Origin: CAZRCZ01 sp964598765
Lineage (GTDB): Bacteria > Sumerlaeota > Sumerlaeia > MVZB01 > JAJFLK01
Reading direction: 5' to 3'
Assembly: GCA_964598765.1 (NCBI GenBank)
Contig: CAZRCZ010000009.1
Location: 62,001-126,000 of the forward strand
Length of the DNA: 64,000 nt
Part shown: piece by piece, positions 25,804 to 36,302 of the stretch
Layout of the letters: each line of letters opens with the position of its first letter
How positions within the stretch are numbered: position 1 is the first letter of the stretch
Made by a program: the position numbers and the translations under genes
The notes under the pieces: model-generated
Database searches by the model: none
What the model saw: the letters and a program-made list of their open reading frames with translations, nothing else
Told to the model about the DNA's origin: nothing

Positions 25804-28800
25804 CTATTTCGCCGGCATTGCAACCTCGGCATCCGCCGCCGCGCGCCAGAGTTTGACCGAACCATCGGTTGTTCCGGCGAACAAGGTTTTGCCATTGGGC
25901 GCGAAGGCAAGCGCGGCAACGCCGGTTCCCTCGGTTCGCAGGGTCAGCTTGCTTTGACCGGAGGTAAGGTCCCAAAATCGAAGTTCTCCCGATTCCGGCG
26001 ATTGCGCCATGGTCCCGGAGACCAACGTCTCTCCGTCGGGCGCGAACGCCAGCGCCGCCACGGGGCGCGTGTGGCCGACGAGAGAAGATTTCTCCTTAAG
26101 CGTCGCCGGATCCCAAGTCTTGATCAGACCGTCGCCGCCGCCGGTCACCACATAAGTTCCATCGGGCGAATAGAGCGCGCAATAGACGCCTCCGACGTGG
26201 CTCTCCACCTCGCCGCTTTCCTTGCCGCTTGAAACCTCCCATCGCTTGATCTTGCCCGGTTGCTTGACCAACGGGATGAAAATGCTCCTGCCGACGTTGG
26301 TGTGCGAGCTTCCGAAGCGGGGATTGGTGAAGCCGAGCAAAGTTTTCGCGTCCGGACTCAGGAGCGCCGCGCTGATCATTTCGCTCGCTCCGCGACAGGT
26401 CATCTTTTCGCGTCCGGCCTCGACGTCCCACAGAATCACGGTGTAATCGGAAGTGCCGACCGCGAGAAGCTTGCCGTCGCGCGAAAAATCGAGGCACGTC
26501 ACGCCTCCCTTGGGCGGTTTGATTCGCGCGATTTCCTTCCCATCCTTCGGATTCCAAATCGCCGCCTCTCCCGATTCTTCGACGTGGACGGGATCGAGCC
26601 ATCCGGCGGCGAGGTATCCTCCCTTCGGCGCGACGGCGACACAGGAAACTTCGTCCGTTAACGCGTCGGCGAGAATCTTCTTCTCGGACGTAGCCGCATT
26701 TTGCGTCAGAACCTGCGATTTCGAGGGATTTTCTTCCTTCTGTCCCTTAGAGGATTCCATCGCTCTGGCGGCGGCTTCGGGATTCTTGAAAGAACTCAGG
26801 TCGCCTGTCCCCAGCAAGAGATCCCCATTTTCTCCCGCCGTTGCCAAGGACGAAACCCACTTCCCGTTCGTCTTGAAGGCATTTTCTCCCGTGACTTTCG
26901 GCCGACTCCAAAGCTTGGCCACGCCGTCCAGCGTTCCGAGCGCGACCCGGTCTCCCTTGGGAGAAAACGCGATGGATTTCACGCGCTGGGACATTCCCTT
27001 GAGCGTCGTTTGCTCCTGTCCGGTTTCCACGTCCCAAAGTTTGACTTCGCCCTGCAGAGAGGGATTGAGAGGATTTCCACTCCCCGTAAGAAGGAATCTC
27101 CCGTCCGGCGAAATCGCCAACGCGAAGACGAAGTTGGTGTGGGCATGGAAACTGAATCGCTCGCTCCAATTCTCGGTGTTCCAGATTTTCACGACGCCGT
27201 CCGCCGTTCCAAACGCGAGTGTTTTGCCATCGGGAGAAAACACCGCCGAGAGAAACGGATTTCCATTGGTCGCCAGCGCGACCCTCTGGCCGGTCTTGAG
27301 ATTGTAAATTTGCGCTTCTCCCGGATTATTCCCCGCCGTGGTCCCGGTCACGAGGTAAGCCGTGCAGACGGCCATGGCCGCGCCGTCGGGCGAAACCGCG
27401 ACGGCATAGACCGGACCCTTGATGTCATGAACGAAGGAAGTGTCCTCCGGCTTCGCGGTTTCCAAATTCCAAATTTTGACTTCACCCGCGCGCCCCGGAT
27501 TGAGCGGCGATGCGGTCACTCCGACCAATCGTTTTCCGTCCGGAAAAAACGCCAGCGAAAAAATCCATTGGCCATAGCCCTCAAATGTATTCTTCAATTT
27601 GTGATCGGCAAGATTCCAAATCTTGATCGTCTTGTCCAATCCGCCGCTCGCCAGCGTCTTGCCGTCGGGAGAGAAGGCGATGGCCCCGATCCCTCCGGCG
27701 TGCCCCGACAGCGAAAATGTTTTCTCTCCGCTCTCCGAATCCCAAAAAATAATCTCTCCCGGAGCCGAAGCCTTCATCGGATCCGCGTTGGACGTGGCGA
27801 AAACCGATCCATCGGGGGCGAAAGCACTTGCGATGGAAGCCTTGTTGTTTTCGCCCGAGCGCAGGGTGAGCAGTTCGGTGAACGGTTCCTTGTGCGATTC
27901 CTTCCAGAGGTAATACCACTCAAAGTCCCGAAGATCGGTCGTGCCGGCGGCGGGAGCGCTCATCTTGAGCAATTCATGGACCCTCTCGACGTTCTTGCGC
28001 TCCATCGCCTCTCCGGCGGCGTTGACGTGGGCGACGTAAAGATACCGCCGGACGGTTTGTTCCCGCTCTTCGGCGAGTCGGCGCTCCTGCTCGGCGATGG
28101 TCTGCGCTTCCTCGGCTTTCTTGCGCAAGGCCGATTGCATTTCGGCGCGTCGGCTTTCGTTGACGGCGAAAATGAGAATTCCGGCGATGAGAACGATTCC
28201 GACGATCGCCGCCATTGTCACCTGCTTCTTGCGTCTCCGCGCGTTGAGCGCGAGCCGCTCGGCCCGGGCGGCGGCTTCCTGCGCCGCGCGCTCCGCTTCC
28301 TTGGCTTCCCGTCGGGCGTCCAAACTTCGCAAACGTTTCGCCAACTCCGACGCGCTCGGCAATCGTCGCGCCGGTTTGCCGTCCACGCAGGCGGCAATGT
28401 CCTCGCGCAGAAATTCGGAATCCGAAACGGGAGGCAGATCGCGCTCCCATCCCGGCGCGAGGGCGCGCGTGAGGTCGCCGCAAAGAACCTGATAAAGCAC
28501 GACGCCCAGCGCGTAGACGTCCGATTGCGTCGTCGGCGGTTTGCCCTCGAGCAATTCCGGCGCCATATACATTTGCGTCCCGGAGGCGGAGCTGTCTTTG
28601 CTTGCGACGATCGAAGCCGAGAAGCCCGCCGCGCTGATCCCCTGCCGGGCCAGAAGCTCTCGGTCGGTGATCAGTCCGATGCCGAAATCAGTCAGCCGCA
28701 CGCGCGGCTGATTGTCGCGCCCCTTCGTGATCAGAAGATTGGCCGGCTTGATGTCCTTGTGAAGCACGCCGACGCTGTGCGCGGCGGCAAGCGCCTCGGC

Positions 28801-29835
28801 GGTCTGCGCGACGATTGAAATCCGAGTCGCCAGCGGGACCTTGACGATGCCCCCTTGCGTCGCGGCCCATTCGCTCAGACTTCCCCCTTCGGTGTATTCG
28901 GCTTCGAGGAAAAAGGGGGCGACGTCGAATTGCCAATCAATGATCTTGGCGATGTCGTCGCGGTCACCGAGCGATTCCTTAAGCAGGCGGAAAAGCACGA
29001 CCTCGCGCTTGAGTCCGCGCAGGCGATCCGCTTGAAAACAAAATTTGAAGACCCGTCGCTCCCGCGTTTTTTTGTGCGTGGCAAGCCAGACCTCGCCGAA
29101 TCCTCCTTCGCCGAGATTTTGCTCCAAGAGCCAATTGGGCCGATGCGGAATTTCCAACCCCGGTCCCGGTCTCCAGCCCAGTGTCGCTTCGTCCCCGATG
29201 GCGACGTTGCGCTTGGCTTTTTCCGAACCCGTCGGAGCCTTCAGCGGCGAAAGGCCGACGATGCCCGCCTCGAAAATCCCGACCGGTTCTTCAATCCCCT
29301 TGAAGATGTAGGGACCGTGCGCAAGCCATGTGACCGTCGAGCCGTCCGGCGCGGTCTGAACCTGTTGGCGGGCGGTGTCGAACGCCCCGCGCGTGATGAG
29401 GATTTGTCCCCCCTCGGCCAGTCCCATCACCCGCGCCGTGGTGTCCACCGCCAGCCCCACCAATTTGTCTTGATCGTGTCCGGTCCCGCCCCCCTCCAGA
29501 CGGACGATTTCGCCGATGTGAATGCCGACGCGGGATTTCAACGGATCCGACATTCCCAGCGCCTTCGAATCCAGCGAGGCCAATCCCTTTTGAAAAGCCA
29601 ATCCGCATCGCACCGCGTCGGACGGACGGTCGAACGTCGCGAAGAACCCGTCCCCCGCGTGGTCGCGTTCCTCGCCATGATGTTGTTTCAGGCAATCGCG
29701 AAAGAGCGCGTCATGCGCGGCGACCACTCCCGCCGCTCCAGCGTCCCCTAGACGCCTCTTCAACTCGGTCGAGCCGACAATATCCGTGAACAGAAAGACC
29801 TTGAATACGGTTTGCGAATCGGTGGGCATCGTCAA
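25804..29835 (-). CDS. Nucleotidyl cyclase - Ser/Thr kinase - WD40 fusion
   Basis: 1343 aa. Residues 8-190: class III cyclase homology domain, with metal-site Asp18 (FTDIVGST) and Asp62 (AGDGF) and Arg135; the usual substrate Asn before it is Asp131. Residues 235-505: Hanks-type kinase with LGEGGFGEVW, Lys264, HKDIKPAN (HKD for HRD), DFG 383-385, APE. Then a coiled Ala/Glu/Arg stretch (505-535), one membrane helix (541-558), another coiled coil (560-595), and from about 650 to the end many WD40 blades (AFSPDGKTLASGG, IKIWNL). Cyclase and kinase thus face the cytoplasm and the propeller the periplasm. Expressed with the cyclic-nucleotide-binding protein 27 nt upstream. Confidence 0.9.
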   Translation of the reverse strand: MTMPTDSQTVFKVFLFTDIVGSTELKRRLGDAGAAGVVAAHDALFRDCLKQHHGEERDHAGDGFFATFDRPSDAVRCGLAFQKGLASLDSKALGMSDPLKSRVGIHIGEIVRLEGGGTGHDQDKLVGLAVDTTARVMGLAEGGQILITRGAFDTARQQVQTAPDGSTVTWLAHGPYIFKGIEEPVGIFEAGIVGLSPLKAPTGSEKAKRNVAIGDEATLGWRPGPGLEIPHRPNWLLEQNLGEGGFGEVWLATHKKTRERRVFKFCFQADRLRGLKREVVLFRLLKESLGDRDDIAKIIDWQFDVAPFFLEAEYTEGGSLSEWAATQGGIVKVPLATRISIVAQTAEALAAAHSVGVLHKDIKPANLLITKGRDNQPRVRLTDFGIGLITDRELLARQGISAAGFSASIVASKDSSASGTQMYMAPELLEGKPPTTQSDVYALGVVLYQVLCGDLTRALAPGWERDLPPVSDSEFLREDIAACVDGKPARRLPSASELAKRLRSLDARREAKEAERAAQEAAARAERLALNARRRKKQVTMAAIVGIVLIAGILIFAVNESRRAEMQSALRKKAEEAQTIAEQERRLAEEREQTVRRYLYVAHVNAAGEAMERKNVERVHELLKMSAPAAGTTDLRDFEWYYLWKESHKEPFTELLTLRSGENNKASIASAFAPDGSVFATSNADPMKASAPGEIIFWDSESGEKTFSLSGHAGGIGAIAFSPDGKTLASGGLDKTIKIWNLADHKLKNTFEGYGQWIFSLAFFPDGKRLVGVTASPLNPGRAGEVKIWNLETAKPEDTSFVHDIKGPVYAVAVSPDGAAMAVCTAYLVTGTTAGNNPGEAQIYNLKTGQRVALATNGNPFLSAVFSPDGKTLAFGTADGVVKIWNTENWSERFSFHAHTNFVFALAISPDGRFLLTGSGNPLNPSLQGEVKLWDVETGQEQTTLKGMSQRVKSIAFSPKGDRVALGTLDGVAKLWSRPKVTGENAFKTNGKWVSSLATAGENGDLLLGTGDLSSFKNPEAAARAMESSKGQKEENPSKSQVLTQNAATSEKKILADALTDEVSCVAVAPKGGYLAAGWLDPVHVEESGEAAIWNPKDGKEIARIKPPKGGVTCLDFSRDGKLLAVGTSDYTVILWDVEAGREKMTCRGASEMISAALLSPDAKTLLGFTNPRFGSSHTNVGRSIFIPLVKQPGKIKRWEVSSGKESGEVESHVGGVYCALYSPDGTYVVTGGGDGLIKTWDPATLKEKSSLVGHTRPVAALAFAPDGETLVSGTMAQSPESGELRFWDLTSGQSKLTLRTEGTGVAALAFAPNGKTLFAGTTDGSVKLWRAAADAEVAMPAK

Positions 29836-29862
29836 CCAAACTTCGCCGCGTTCAACCGGGGC

Positions 29863-30732
29863 TTACTCGTTTTCCCGATCCACCAAAAGGTGAACCGCGA
29901 ATTGAGCGGCGGCAAAAAGAACGTTCAAGGCTTCTTCGGGATTTTTCTTGCGGAGTTTCCCCAAATCCGATCCGGAAAAAAGGGTATATTCGACTTCGGT
30001 CAAAGCTCGAATGCTGGCGGTCCGCTTTTCGCCCGAAAAAAAGCCGATCTCGCCCGTGATGGTGGGCGCGACCAGACGCGAAAGGGGGCGTTGACCGCCG
30101 TCCGGCAAATCTTTAAGAACCTCCAAGATTCCACTGTGGATGTAATAAAATCCCTCGGCCTTCTCCCCTTCCTTGCAGAGGAATTGCTCCGGCTTCAGTT
30201 TCTTGGTTTGCGCGAACTTCCTGAACATTCCGTGCGGAAGCGAACGCTCGACGACCGCCAACGATTCCTCCGGCCTTGATTCATATCCCTCGATGACGCG
30301 GATGCCGCTTTTGATGGACACCGAATCTTCCTCATTCTTCGTTCTCATGCGTTCGGCAAGGATGCAGACCAGATTTTGGAGAAGCGTGAACGCCGCGTCC
30401 CAATCGTTCAGTTGCCGAAACATGTCAATAGGATTACCCGGAATTTCGAGCAAGAGGGCGTCCTCGACCGCCTTCGCCGAGGCGGTTCGCACACCCGTGT
30501 CAATGATCAGTCCCATCTCGCCGAATACGTCCCCGGTTCCGAGTTCGGCGATGGGAAGGGACCCCTTCTGCGTGACGCGGTAGATTTCGACCTTCCCCTT
30601 CAGAATGTTGTAAAGGCCGTAGGCGGGATCCCCCTCGGTGAAAATGACCTGCCCCGCGGCCGCGGGGATGTAATTCCGGCAATGACGGATGGCGCCGATT
30701 TGCTTCGAACTCAGTCCCTTGAGGATGTCCAT
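29863..30732 (-). CDS. Tandem cyclic-nucleotide-binding domain protein
   Basis: 289 aa from ATG 30732. Two cNMP-binding (CAP_ED) folds: about 12-125 (AGQVIFTEGDPAYGLYNILKG, DVFGEMGLIIDTGVRTASA) and about 165-280 (EQFLCKEGEKAEGFYYIHSG, GEIGFFSGEKRTASIRA). Each keeps the GE-x-G-x(n)-R-T-A-S phosphate-binding cassette. No helix-turn-helix or enzymatic domain, so it is an adaptor or allosteric subunit rather than a CRP-type regulator. Lies directly upstream of the cyclase-kinase gene, suggesting that it reads the nucleotide made there. Confidence 0.9.
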   Translation of the reverse strand: MDILKGLSSKQIGAIRHCRNYIPAAAGQVIFTEGDPAYGLYNILKGKVEIYRVTQKGSLPIAELGTGDVFGEMGLIIDTGVRTASAKAVEDALLLEIPGNPIDMFRQLNDWDAAFTLLQNLVCILAERMRTKNEEDSVSIKSGIRVIEGYESRPEESLAVVERSLPHGMFRKFAQTKKLKPEQFLCKEGEKAEGFYYIHSGILEVLKDLPDGGQRPLSRLVAPTITGEIGFFSGEKRTASIRALTEVEYTLFSGSDLGKLRKKNPEEALNVLFAAAQFAVHLLVDRENE

Positions 30733-30795
30733 TTCGCCCTGTCTCCTTAAACCCCCCAAGGATTTTCAAAACCCGCGCAAGAGGCAAGGAAAACT

Positions 30796-32961
30796 TCATC
30801 GCGCGGCGCGATTGAGAAATTCCGCGACGTGGCGGAACACATCCTCCGCTCCTTCGCCGTTGACGATCCCGTGCCGCTCGCGGGGAAGATAAGTCAGTTC
30901 TCTTCTCGGGGTTCCGATTCGCCCAAAAATCAATTGTCCGCTCACCGGATCCACGATCGGGTCCTTCGAGCCTTGAAGGAGAAGGGTCGGAACTTGGATT
31001 TCCTTCAACGCCTTGTCCATCGCGTCAATGCAACCGTTGAGTTCCTTGATGGCGGAGACCGGATTGCGCGCGTAATTGATATTGGCATTTTCGGGGGTGT
31101 TCTCAACGTATTCAAGCGACGCCGCGCGACGTTTCATCCGCGCCAGAAGGGTGTTGACGGCGGCGATGGGAGGGATCAAATGAACGGCGTAATTTCGCAG
31201 ATGCAACGGAGCGTTGATGGAAAATGCCGCGCGAACTTTGTCCGCTTTGCGCGCCGCGGCAAGAAGCGACAGACTTCCTCCCATCGAAAACCCGCCGAGG
31301 ATGATGTCGTCGGTCAAACTTTTAATCACCGCATACCCACGATTGAGCGATTCATACCATTCCTCCCAATGCGTTTGCGCGAGGTCTTCGGGAGACGTTC
31401 CATGCCCTCGAAGCCGGACGCCGTAAACGGCGTAACCGAGTCCCGCCAAGAAGTTCCCCAACGCTCGAATTTCCATCGGAGCGGCCAGATAACCATGAGT
31501 CAATACAATCCCCGCCTTAAACTTGCGGGGACGCAGAAGAAAAGGACGCCCGACTTCGGGTGGTTTGGACTCCCCATGAACGAAAAATTTCTCGTAATCC
31601 TGATCGAAGATTTGCTGGTCTTTCTTGAGAAAATGATTGCGGATTTCAGTCGAAAGTTCCGGACGGGAAAGCACGGCCACCTTCCGAATGATCCCCGTCA
31701 CGTCGCCCAACGGCTCGATCTCGTTGGCGATGACATGAACCAAATCCTTTTGCCGTATTGTATGAAATCCCGTCTTATCCTGCTTCCGCTTGAAATTCTT
31801 GATGTAAAAGTTCCCCTCCTTGCGGAGGATTTTCTCATCCAGACACAATTGGACGAAGTTTTGAAATTTGACGGAAGGGTCTTCATACAGGACCGCCCGG
31901 TAGTTTTTCCGCAGGAGGGTATGAACCTGATGGGAGCCAAGGTCGAGAATCTGTCGCGCGCAAAGATAAATCCGGTTTCGATACGACCGCTCCGTGAACT
32001 TCCGCGCCTGCTGATGACGGATCAGCGTGGCAAAGACGTGATCGAAGTTGATCGTCGTCAACCGATAAATATCGGTCATGTAGCGAATCATCAGACTCTG
32101 CGCGGCTTCCCCCAAAGCCGTTCGCGAGCCGTCGGGAATTTCGTCCCAGTTCTCGCGCGTCGTCTGCGCCAACCGCTCAAATTCGGGCCCTTCGATGTAG
32201 GTTCGGACGTCAATCGGCTCTCCCAGCGTGATGTCAATGTTGGTCTCCTTCGCCAAAATCGTTCCCTCGACCGAAAGCTCGTCCAGCGCGCGCGCGGGCA
32301 ACTTCTCGCTCATCCGCCGCGCCATGTCCAAGAAGACGTTCTCTTGCGAGCGGATCGGGAAATAGGTGATGTTGACCGGAATGATGACGGTGCGATGACG
32401 CAGGACCGGCTCGATCGTTTCCAAACCAAACCGCTTCATCGCGGCGTCCAATTCCGCCGGATTTCCCCCTTGGTGAAGACGTTGCAACGTCTGCCGATGC
32501 AATTCCGCCTGAAGCGCGAGCACGGCGGCTCCCGTGAAGGGGGGACGCCGTTTCCCTTGATGGTAAATCTCAAATCCCCCTTCCTCGTTGACCAGTTTTT
32601 TGTCCTTAATCATGCTTCCTTCGGGAAAAATGTTCCAAGGATGGTCGGCCACCAAGAGGGAGCGGACGATGATCTTGTCGCGGTCGGGGTCTTTGGTCGA
32701 GACGCATCCCAACGCGCGCATGAACGCCCCGGTCCGTTCCTTGAAGAGATCGGCGGAAGCCAGCGACCAGACTTCCTTGCCGGTGTGCTTGGAAAATTGG
32801 TGGGGGAGAAGAAACGTTTCAATCCGCGTAAAGTGGTTGGCGGCAAAAATGATCGCCATGTCGTCGCGGATCACGTCCAAATTGTGAACGCGGATATCGG
32901 CCTTGACCAACTTGGTCGCAAGGTCCAGAGTCAATTTGGTGGTTCGATAAACGAAAGGCAT
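30796..32961 (-). CDS. PlsC-type acyltransferase - alpha/beta hydrolase fusion
   Basis: 721 aa. N-terminal glycerolipid acyltransferase: the HX4D box appears as NHFTRIE (His43, Glu48 for Asp) and the second box is FPEGSM (112-117). The C-terminal third is a monoacylglycerol-lipase-like hydrolase: LTHGYLAAPMEI, VRLRGHGTS, nucleophile Ser559 in GFSMGG, Asp667 (GSKDP) and His697 (RERHG). The middle (about 290-470) is helical and unknown. One chain could both hydrolyse and re-acylate membrane lipids. No signal peptide. 63 nt upstream of the cNMP-binding gene, so perhaps co-transcribed with the signalling pair. Confidence 0.85.
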   Translation of the reverse strand: MPFVYRTTKLTLDLATKLVKADIRVHNLDVIRDDMAIIFAANHFTRIETFLLPHQFSKHTGKEVWSLASADLFKERTGAFMRALGCVSTKDPDRDKIIVRSLLVADHPWNIFPEGSMIKDKKLVNEEGGFEIYHQGKRRPPFTGAAVLALQAELHRQTLQRLHQGGNPAELDAAMKRFGLETIEPVLRHRTVIIPVNITYFPIRSQENVFLDMARRMSEKLPARALDELSVEGTILAKETNIDITLGEPIDVRTYIEGPEFERLAQTTRENWDEIPDGSRTALGEAAQSLMIRYMTDIYRLTTINFDHVFATLIRHQQARKFTERSYRNRIYLCARQILDLGSHQVHTLLRKNYRAVLYEDPSVKFQNFVQLCLDEKILRKEGNFYIKNFKRKQDKTGFHTIRQKDLVHVIANEIEPLGDVTGIIRKVAVLSRPELSTEIRNHFLKKDQQIFDQDYEKFFVHGESKPPEVGRPFLLRPRKFKAGIVLTHGYLAAPMEIRALGNFLAGLGYAVYGVRLRGHGTSPEDLAQTHWEEWYESLNRGYAVIKSLTDDIILGGFSMGGSLSLLAAARKADKVRAAFSINAPLHLRNYAVHLIPPIAAVNTLLARMKRRAASLEYVENTPENANINYARNPVSAIKELNGCIDAMDKALKEIQVPTLLLQGSKDPIVDPVSGQLIFGRIGTPRRELTYLPRERHGIVNGEGAEDVFRHVAEFLNRAAR

Positions 32962-33077
32962 CCGGCAAACCCACGGCGGATTTCATTTTGGCCGCCGCTC
33001 GCGGCTTTGTCCAGCGCGCGAGACGAGGAAACTTGGGAGCCGTGAGTTCGGAACGACTAAAATCAAATCCCGCGGGA

Positions 33078-33782
33078 TCAAGAACCCCGAAGAGCCTGCG
33101 CGATTTGCATGTTGGTCATAAAAAAGGTCAGGCAAAAATAAGGGACGAAGATCAATCCCATCTTGTAGCCAAGGATGCCGACCAAGACGGCCAATCCCAT
33201 CGAAAGCCGCGACACGAACAGCATCGCCCTATTGGGCGCAATCCAATAGGTGAGAAAATGGAAAAACGCCTGTCCGCCATCCAGCGGATGCATAGGGATC
33301 AGATTGAAGAAGGTCCAAAAGATGTTCATACGAATCAGCCAGTAAAGAACAAACGGCATGGCCTCTTCCGGACCGAAATTGACAATCCGACTAGAGGTCG
33401 AGGCCATCAGGGCAAGCAAACCCAAAACCAAGCCGAACGCCGGTCCGGCGAGAATGACGAGCAGACTCCTCCCCCGCGTGGTCGGACTGTGCGTTGCGTA
33501 GCCGCCAAACATCGCGAGCGCGATGCGGATGGAATCGCATCCAACCGCGCGGGCGGTCAAGGCATGTCCCAATTCGTGAACCAGAAGCGAGACGAAGATG
33601 ATCACGCAATACAGCCCGACTTGGGGGATGTTGATTCCTCCCGATCCTCGCGCGTTCATCAGGAAAACGAGAACGATCAAGAACAAAAAGGACGGCTCGA
33701 TGTAAACCGGAATGCCGAACGGCGAAAACAGATTCCATCCATCGGGGCGATTGCGGTCGGGGGTGATTTTGAAAATCGGCAT
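33078..33782 (-). CDS. Site-2-protease-like zinc metalloprotease (M50)
   Basis: 234-aa membrane protein with about six helices. Zinc motif HELGH (69-73) in the second helix and third ligand region NLIPMHPLDGGQAF. Family members cut transmembrane anchors inside the bilayer; this short form lacks a PDZ or CBS domain. It lies 6 nt downstream of thiE, so the two may share a transcript. Substrate unknown. Confidence 0.9.
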   Translation of the reverse strand: MPIFKITPDRNRPDGWNLFSPFGIPVYIEPSFLFLIVLVFLMNARGSGGINIPQVGLYCVIIFVSLLVHELGHALTARAVGCDSIRIALAMFGGYATHSPTTRGRSLLVILAGPAFGLVLGLLALMASTSSRIVNFGPEEAMPFVLYWLIRMNIFWTFFNLIPMHPLDGGQAFFHFLTYWIAPNRAMLFVSRLSMGLAVLVGILGYKMGLIFVPYFCLTFFMTNMQIAQALRGS

Positions 33783-33788
33783 GGATCG

Positions 33789-34445
33789 TCAGGGCAGATT
33801 TGCGGAGTGGGGCGCGCTCAGGATTTCCAGAAACGACCGGACGACCTCCGCCGTACGTTCGGCTCGGTTCAGCGCCGAAATCACCGCGACGTTGGAGCAT
33901 CCCGCCGATACGACTTGCGCGACATTGCCCAACGTGATGCCGCCAATGGCGACGACGGGCAGGTCAAGCGTCCCGGCGGCCCATCCGGCCAATTCCGGTC
34001 CGGTGACGGGGTGCGCGACTTTCTTGGTCGCCGTCGGAAAAATCGGTCCGACGCCGATGTAATCCGCCTTCATCCGCGCCGCCTCAAACGCCTGCTCGCG
34101 GCTGTGCGTCGAGACGCCGATGATCCGTCCCCCCATGATCTTGCGCGCCTCGGTGAGATTCATATCTTCCCGCCCGAGGTGGCACCCGTCGGCTTCAAGC
34201 AAATCGGCCAAGTGGGGATCGTCGTTGACGAGGAACAATGCGCCGTATTCGGAAGTAATCGCCCGCAAATAGCGTCCGAACGCGACAATATCGGCGGCGG
34301 GCAAATTCTTTTCGCGCAATTGAACGACCCGAACGCCCCCCTCCAACCATTGACGAACCCGTGCCTTGGCCTTCGGGTCCACCGCCGCGCCATCGGCGGT
34401 AATCGCGTAAAGGCGCAGGAGATTGGAAAAAGTTTGGAGCGTCAT
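33789..34445 (-). CDS. thiE: Thiamine-phosphate synthase
   Basis: Couples the HMP-pyrophosphate and thiazole-phosphate moieties to thiamine phosphate. 218-aa TIM barrel: VVQLREKNLP, LVNDDPHLA, DGCHLGREDM, IGVSTHS, YIGVGPIFPTATKK, VVAIGGITLGNV. The ATG at 34445 fits the family length; the open frame to 34595 is intergenic repeat DNA. No other thi gene is nearby and I found no TPP riboswitch in the 300 nt upstream. Confidence 0.94.
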   Translation of the reverse strand: MTLQTFSNLLRLYAITADGAAVDPKAKARVRQWLEGGVRVVQLREKNLPAADIVAFGRYLRAITSEYGALFLVNDDPHLADLLEADGCHLGREDMNLTEARKIMGGRIIGVSTHSREQAFEAARMKADYIGVGPIFPTATKKVAHPVTGPELAGWAAGTLDLPVVAIGGITLGNVAQVVSAGCSNVAVISALNRAERTAEVVRSFLEILSAPHSANLP

Positions 34446-34573
34446 GGAATTCAAGGACCTTTTATACACCATCTCTTGCGGCAATTTTACACGAATCCTT
34501 CGCCGGAAACACCAAGAACCCGATGGAAAATGTATTTTACTCTTTCGAAGGAAGACGACGCCGGAGATGGAAT

Positions 34574-34670
34574 GGACGCCAACGGCGTCCTGCAATCAAG
34601 CCCAAGGTTGCCGAGCAGAGCGAGGCTACCTTGGGTCGGCGGGCATGCAGGCACAACCCCAAACGGGGTT
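34574..34670. repeat. Array of three short hairpins between thiE and macB-like gene
   Basis: The 314-nt gap 34446-34759 has no gene. It holds three palindromes in a row: GGACGCCAACGGCGTCC (34574-34590), CCCAAGGT...ACCTTGGG (34601-34635) and AACCCCAAACGGGGTT (34655-34670, followed by TTTTGG). Then come CACGGATGAACACGG-type fragments. It looks like a dispersed repetitive element rather than a terminator for either neighbour, as no gene reads into it from the left. Confidence 0.6.
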
Positions 34671-34759
34671 TTGGCTTTTGCGGCAACTTCGTGAAAGGAT
34701 GAATTCTCGCTTCGGTGGGACACGGATGAACACGGAACGCAAGGATTAGGAAGCCCAAT

Positions 34760-35977
<1,218 letters not shown>

Positions 35978-36302
35978 GAGAAAATCCGTTTCCGAATCAT
36001 GATTTCACAGGCGGAGGAGGATGCGCCACACGCAAATGAACAGGGACGGACAAGATGAACTGGATAAAGAAAGCGGAAGTCGGACGCGGAGGAATACGGA
36101 TTACACGGATACTATTCGACGATTTCTTCACGCCCGCGAAGCGTCCGAGACCCTAGGAATCTTCCGTCCGTTTTTCGGGCGACTCGACCCAAATCTTCTT
36201 CCTTATCCGCCCGCCTTGCAATCTCAAGATTCCAAATGCTTACGCGCTTGCGTCTTCGCGTTGAACGCATATGATGATCCTCATTGGGATCGGGAAAACG
36301 GA
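35978..36302. other. Gene-free region with dispersed repeat fragments
   Basis: Divergent spacer between the MacB-type permease and a membrane protein. 36036-36062 (AAATGAACAGGGACGGACAA...) is an inverted, degenerate copy of 37229-37260 (CATCCTGTCCATCCTGC...), so the membrane gene sits between inverted repeats. GAATACGGATTACACGG (36091-36107) is another common dispersed unit. A long open frame from 36021 crosses it but translates repeat DNA and is not credible coding sequence. Confidence 0.5.

Noticed and set aside
26701..28818. 705-codon open frame opposite the cyclase-kinase-WD40 gene
   Set aside because: Antisense to conserved WD40 and kinase sequence; no motif of its own.
30829..33045. 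738-codon open frame opposite the acyltransferase-lipase gene
   Set aside because: Shadow frame; the minus-strand protein has complete catalytic motifs.
34446..34595. Upstream extension of thiE
   Set aside because: Adds 50 residues absent from the family and translated from repeat DNA.
32988..34694. 568-codon open frame across M50, thiE and the repeat region
   Set aside because: Crosses two real genes on the other strand and intergenic repeats; no recognisable domain.
36021..36302. N-terminal 94-codon extension of the membrane gene
   Set aside because: Made of dispersed repeat DNA (GAATACGGATTACACGG etc.); the protein sense begins at ATG 36303.
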